DNA of 64,000 nt from the NCBI GenBank assembly GCA_008931825.1, contig QXVZ01010116.1, forward strand, positions 17,533 to 81,532, given 5' to 3'. The translations under genes and the position numbers were made by a program. Shown here one piece after another: positions 59,401 to 64,000 of the stretch (positions are counted from its first letter, which is position 1; every line of letters starts with the position of its first letter). The notes beneath the pieces were generated by a model. It ran no database searches and was not told where the DNA came from. It worked only from the letters and a program-made list of their open reading frames with translations. The stretch is from Phallusia fumigata. Taxonomy: Eukaryota; Chordata; Ascidiacea; Phlebobranchia; Ascidiidae.

Positions 59401-61189
59401 TATGTTTTTTGTTTGACTCCATAGCTCCAGTGGTTACCCCGCTAGCTCCCCAAAATGGCGGTAATTATTAAACAATGTCCAAATTGGAGAAATACACATA
59501 ATGTTCAACTGTGCATGTGTTTCCTCCACCAGAAACAATCATGCCATAAAAAGCTTAGTAACTATGAGACCTAATGTAAAATAAAGTAGGGAATATATAT
59601 CCTCTTTAAATCTGGAAATCATGTTTATAGAATATCTATACATATGGTAAGCATATGGTACCCTTGAAGTTGTTGCAGCAAATGTAAAAAAAACGCATTT
59701 AACAAACACAGTACTACTGTTTTAAATGTAAACAACATTTTTACTTTGCATGTGTCTGCATGTAAATTTGCATAAACTTCAGAATTATGGTTACCATTTG
59801 ACAAATAAAATGAAATCCATATGGCTAAAATATGGATATATCTGTTTTCAAGAAAGTCACTCTTCTAGTTATTAGATAAATTTTTGATAAATGTACTGAA
59901 AAAAAATATTATTTTCTCATTCTAAACTGGTTACATGTAACAATCGGTGTTACATGACAGGCATTGTTGCCATTGGTGATATTCATCCCAGTGCTAAACC
60001 ATTAGACAACTACTCTTTTTATATTTTTAACAACTACTTTTTTATTTTTGTCTACTATCAAGTTTTTATAGATACACAATGACACCGATTTTTATCATCC
60101 ACAGATATCGACATTTGTGACAATAACGGAAGAACTGCAATTCACATCATCATTGATGAAAATGTTTCTGGTTTAAAACTCATTGATGAGTCAAACATTA
60201 AATTTCTGGAACATATCCTTCAACAGAACGAGAAAGTTAATTTGCCAAATGTGGATTCTAGCGAGCCACTTCACTACGCTTCACTTTGCGGTTCAGTGGG
60301 CTGTGTGATACTGCTGATTGATAAGTATCATCAATCAGTTGATGTAAGTAGTGAATTTTAAACACTCTATTTAATAGTGTAAAATTACCTGTTAAATGGC
60401 ATGAAGCACTTCGATACATAGGCTACAAGTTTGCAAACTTAGAACCAAACCCAACAAAACAAGAAGTAATATATTTACTGGGATTGGCTAGAGGGGTAGT
60501 GAGAGTTTTTTTAACAATGAAGTCCCTCGTCATTTCTGTAGGTTTATTTTTTCATTCCTCAATTTTGCTTTCTGTCAGTTACTTTTTCACACTCTTGATG
60601 TTCTGCTGACCCTTTTTGTAAGGCATTTTTTCATCGGTGTCGCATTTGATTTAGCAACATTGTAAAACAAACTTATAACATGCTACAAAGCAAAGAACTA
60701 AACAAAAGTAAAAAAACATCTTGTTGGTAGGCACCTAACAAACGGCATCAGATGCCATTACACATGGCAGCTGAAAATGGCCACATGGATGTTGCCAGAC
60801 TACTCATTGAGAAGAAAGCTGATATTCGATGTAAGGATGTTAACAACAGGACACCCCTGCATCTTGCTGCAGCTGAGGGAAAATCTGAGGTTAGATGTTA
60901 TTTGAAACATTCCGGTGGTAAATGCGGCAAGTGGCAATAAACAAATGATGCTTTGGCTTTCAAGCTTGTGCTTAGGGACATTTGTAAAGTAACTTTAAAC
61001 CTCGTGTGGTTTTGTTATTGTCTTAGATAGTAAAATTGATTTTGAAAACCTGCTCGAAACGTCGTGAAGTTCTTTTTGTTGACATCCTGGATGAGCGGGA
61101 CAATGATGGAAATACTCCTCTTCATCTCGCTGTGGATAACGGCCATCTTCTTGTAACTCAACTTCTTATCGATTCCTGTTCAGAAGATC
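53476..61189 (+). CDS. Ankyrin-repeat protein (TRPA1-like ankyrin domain possible); 3' end disrupted or unresolved
   Basis: Fifteen phase-consistent exons: 53,476-53,557; 53,760-53,842; 54,293-54,357; 54,805-54,865; 55,199-55,367; 55,486-55,559; 56,641-56,835; 56,933-57,067; 57,232-57,376; 57,683-57,762; 58,429-58,629; 58,945-59,077; 60,105-60,343; 60,731-60,889; 61,027-61,189. Exons 1-4 give a polar N-terminus without repeats ([26 protein letters not shown]). Exons 5-15 give at least ten ankyrin repeats ([78 protein letters not shown]). About 660 residues so far. Ankyrin stacks bind proteins; with a channel part they would suggest TRPA1, but no transmembrane exon is seen before ILF2. Exon 15 either splices at GATC|GTAAGG to an exon I cannot find or reads on into repeat DNA and stops at 61,317. 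Confidence 0.8.
56226..56459. repeat. ~105-128-bp duplication across a single-n gap in an ankyrin-gene intron
   Basis: 56,226-~56,330 and 56,355-~56,459 are nearly identical and meet at the n at 56,354; the last 20-25 bases before the n differ from the continuing copy (TTTCATTGGCCC versus TTCTCATTGC). Same gap signature as elsewhere; intronic. Confidence 0.75.
59170..59590. repeat. Dispersed repeat family, partial copy in an ankyrin-gene intron
   Basis: Shares CAGCTTGTCCGTG, TGCCATGAAAAC, GGATTTGGATGAAACTTCC, CACAGCTGG, then CCCCGCTAGC and ending CTATGAGACCTAATGTAAAA with the copies at 61,208-62,130 and 62,153-63,110. The 5' hairpin part is missing. Confidence 0.65.
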
Positions 61190-61207
61190 GTAAGGAATTC
61201 GAAAATT

Positions 61208-63110
61208 TACTACTTGTTATGGACTCCCTTTCTGAAGGGAACACATGTTGTTTTCACTTTGTTTGTTTTGTTTTCATTTTTCTCCCCCTTATGGCTTGTC
61301 CATGCCCCATATGTTAGGCGGAGTTGGATAAAAACTTTCCCAACTGGTAAATATAGTCATGGTGGTTACCCCCGCTAGCTCCGTAAAATGAGTCAGATTA
61401 CTAATTAATCTCTAAGTTATCTGAAATTTAGAAAGTTTATGTAACATATCAATGTGGTGTATAAATTTGCTGAAAATTAAGAAGTGTTTTATCCTAGAAC
61501 ACTTCTTGATTTTCATTGCACAACAAGCAAAAAGTTTTTGTGCATGTATTGGTGCAGGTGAAATTGTTTTAATCAATTATGAACTACTTGCTAAAGTTAA
61601 ATGAAACTTTGACATATGGCAGTTTGAGCTGTGGGGTGTGCTACTAGCTGGGTGATTTCCAAATCCCTGTTGGTTTCTGTCTTCAGTAATCAAGGTTTTA
61701 AACCACGCCCAAAGACCCTAATGATAAGTTTCTATACAAGTAGTGGTACAAGTTAAGTTATTTCAAATAGGTACAACTACTTGCTGGAAAATGAAAAAAT
61801 ATCAGATGGTAGGTTGTAGTTGTGGAAGCTGCCACTAGCTAGGTCACCTAAAACTGTAGTGGTTGACATGCAGCCCTCTTAAGCGGTTGAGTTTTTTCAA
61901 CATTGTCTGAATTGGATAAAATTTTAATCTACTATAGTTTTGGTCACTGTGATTTGTTTTTTTGATTTGCTTAACTCTTTTTCCCACGCTGTTATATCAT
62001 AAGCTCCTAAACACTGTTACCCCATAATCATGTGTCTGTCAAAACGCATCATCTACAACTTTGCTGGGCGTTTATGCCAGCAGAAACAATTGTATCATAA
62101 CCAGACTTGCTAACTGTGGGACCCAATGTAAAATGATGTAGTGACTCTGATTTATTATGGGTCCCCTTTCTAAAGGGGACACATATTGTTTTCACTCTGT
62201 TTGTTGTTTTTTTGTTGTTTTTTTCTTTTTTCTTTCTTTTTTTTTCTTTTTTTTTTTCTTTTTTTTTTTTTCTTTTTTGTCCCCTGCAGCTTGTCCATGC
62301 ACTTTTGTCATGAAATGTTTGATGGATTTGGATGAAACTTTCACAGCTGGTAGATATGGTCAAGGCGGTGTGTCATGAGTTTGGTTTAACCCCATAGCCC
62401 CAGTGGTTACCTCGCTAGCCCCCTAAAATGGGGCAAATAGTTAAACAGTGTCTGAATTGGATGAAATTTAGACAGTTTCCCCCCCCCCCCCTTATGGTGC
62501 AATAATTGATGTGTTTTACCCTATGGCCCTAGCAGTTACCCCACTAGCCCCCTAAATGGGGCAAATAGTTAAACAATGTTCGAGGCAAATAGTTAAACAA
62601 TGTTCGAATTTAGTTAAACAATGTTCGAATTGGATGTTAAACAATGTTCGAATTGGNCTAGCCCCCTAAAATGGGTCAAGTTGTTATACATTCTCCAAAT
62701 TGGATGAAATTTTGAACAGTTTGTATAACATATCATTGTGGTGCAGTAATTGAAGTGTTTCATGCTAGAGCTTAAGCAGATATCACACTAGCCCCCTTAA
62801 ATGGGTCAAATTAATAAAAAAATATCTGAATTAGATGAAGTATAGACAGTTTGTATAACATGTCATCATGGTGAATTTGTTGCCGTGTTTACCCTATAAC
62901 CCTGGCACTTAACTAGCCTTTTAAAGTTTGTAAGTTGGGTCATAGTTACTTATATTAATAATTCTGTGATTCATTTTCTGTTTACATAAAATGAAAGAAA
63001 AAAATATCTGCTTCTGTTCTGTACATACGTTATAGTGAACCCATGCGTTTTTGCCTGCAGAAAAAATTATGTTATAAAAAGCTTAAGTAACTATGGGACC
63101 CGATGTGAAA
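61208..63110. mobile_element. Two adjacent copies of a dispersed repeat with a 5' hairpin and internal sub-repeats
   Basis: Copy 1 about 61,208-62,130; copy 2 about 62,153-63,110. Each starts with a hairpin (GTCCCCTTTCTAAAGGGGAC in copy 2, degenerate in copy 1), then TTTTCACT(T/C)TGTTTGTT, a pyrimidine-rich tract (62,196-62,280), GCTTGTCCATGC, GGATTTGGATGAAACTTTC. Then come sub-repeats with 'CCCCAGTGGTTACCTCGCTA' and AAATGGG...AATTGGATGAAATTT, and the copy ends in ACTATGGGACCCGATGTGAA-type sequence. Further starts lie at 55,881 and at 63,976 (cut by the window end). No ORF of a transposase is seen. An n at 62,657 lies inside copy 2 amid short tandem duplications of GTTAAACAATGTTCGAATT. Confidence 0.6.
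62478..62492. repeat. Poly-C run
   Basis: Run of about 14 C within copy 2 of the dispersed repeat; a likely site of sequencing or assembly error near the 62,657 gap. Confidence 0.9.
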
Positions 63111-63367
63111 TGACATGGTAAATATACATGCATTTTTAAATAAGGTGATAGTATAATGGAATGGCAATATGGTGAAAGCCACCCTTCTAGTTAAAAGAAT
63201 ATTTGCCTAAAATACAAATGGAAAATGATCTGTATATGATGCATTGGACATTTTACATCAGGACTGGCAGGAATTAACAGCAACAACAAATCTAACCATT
63301 AGGCTGTGGTTGTGTTTGGTCTATGCAACATCATAAGTTCAAAATTACTTAAGGTGGACATTTTCAG

Positions 63368-64000
<633 letters not shown>

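Noticed and set aside
62049-62363. 104-codon minus-strand Lys-rich ORF
   Set aside because: Produced by the pyrimidine-rich tract of the dispersed repeat; no protein-like composition.

Overview
The window is eukaryotic. It is AT-rich, with many short exons separated by introns of roughly 100-900 bp with GT-AG (a few GC-AG) borders. Compact animal genes (a polycystin-1-like receptor, a Gal3ST-type sulfotransferase, a four-pass claudin/PMP22-like protein, a macro-PARP, an ankyrin protein and ILF2/NF45) and an abundance of small transposon remnants point to an invertebrate deuterostome. A tunicate such as Ciona fits best; this is inference from gene style and content, not from a search. Seven single 'n' characters are present, most of them visibly flanked by two copies of the same sequence, so they look like unmerged contig or haplotype ends of a draft assembly.

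Region by region. 1-28,090 (minus strand) is one very large gene for a secreted or membrane modular protein, entered at its signal peptide (28,090) and running off the left edge before the GAIN/GPS and membrane part. The module order from the N-terminus is: signal peptide; a lectin-like exon and unassigned exons; C-type lectin (CTLD); PAN/Apple-like; trefoil-like; a Cys/Gly-rich module; beta-trefoil-like; trefoil-like; CTLD with an inserted P-type trefoil; CTLD; EGF; CTLD; ILEI/PANDER-like; three LamG/ConA-like domains; CTLD; WSC; about seven PKD repeats; REJ; pre-GAIN linker. Splice phases join up through nearly all of the 1-15.9 kb part, which supports a single polycystin-1-family gene.

29.6-33.5 kb (plus): galactose-3-O-sulfotransferase-like type II Golgi enzyme, seven or eight exons, with a tRNA-derived SINE in an intron. 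38.2-38.9 kb (plus): three-exon claudin/PMP22-like tetraspan. 39.4-42.8 kb (plus): macro domain plus PARP catalytic domain (mono-ADP-ribosyltransferase type, H-Y-L). 53.5-61.2 kb (plus): ankyrin-repeat protein built from a repeated exon block; its last exon runs into a dispersed repeat. 63.37-63.72 kb (plus): two exons of the DZF-domain protein ILF2 (NF45), continuing off the right edge.

The intervals 33.5-38.2 and 42.8-53.4 kb hold no convincing intact gene. They contain hAT-like termini (one complete MITE with target-site duplications at 43.59-43.95 kb), fold-back elements, an ~85-bp tandem repeat, and a decayed acidic 11-residue-repeat ORF at 45.5-46.8 kb that is open on both strands. No obvious pathway links the neighbours; they look like ordinary independent loci.
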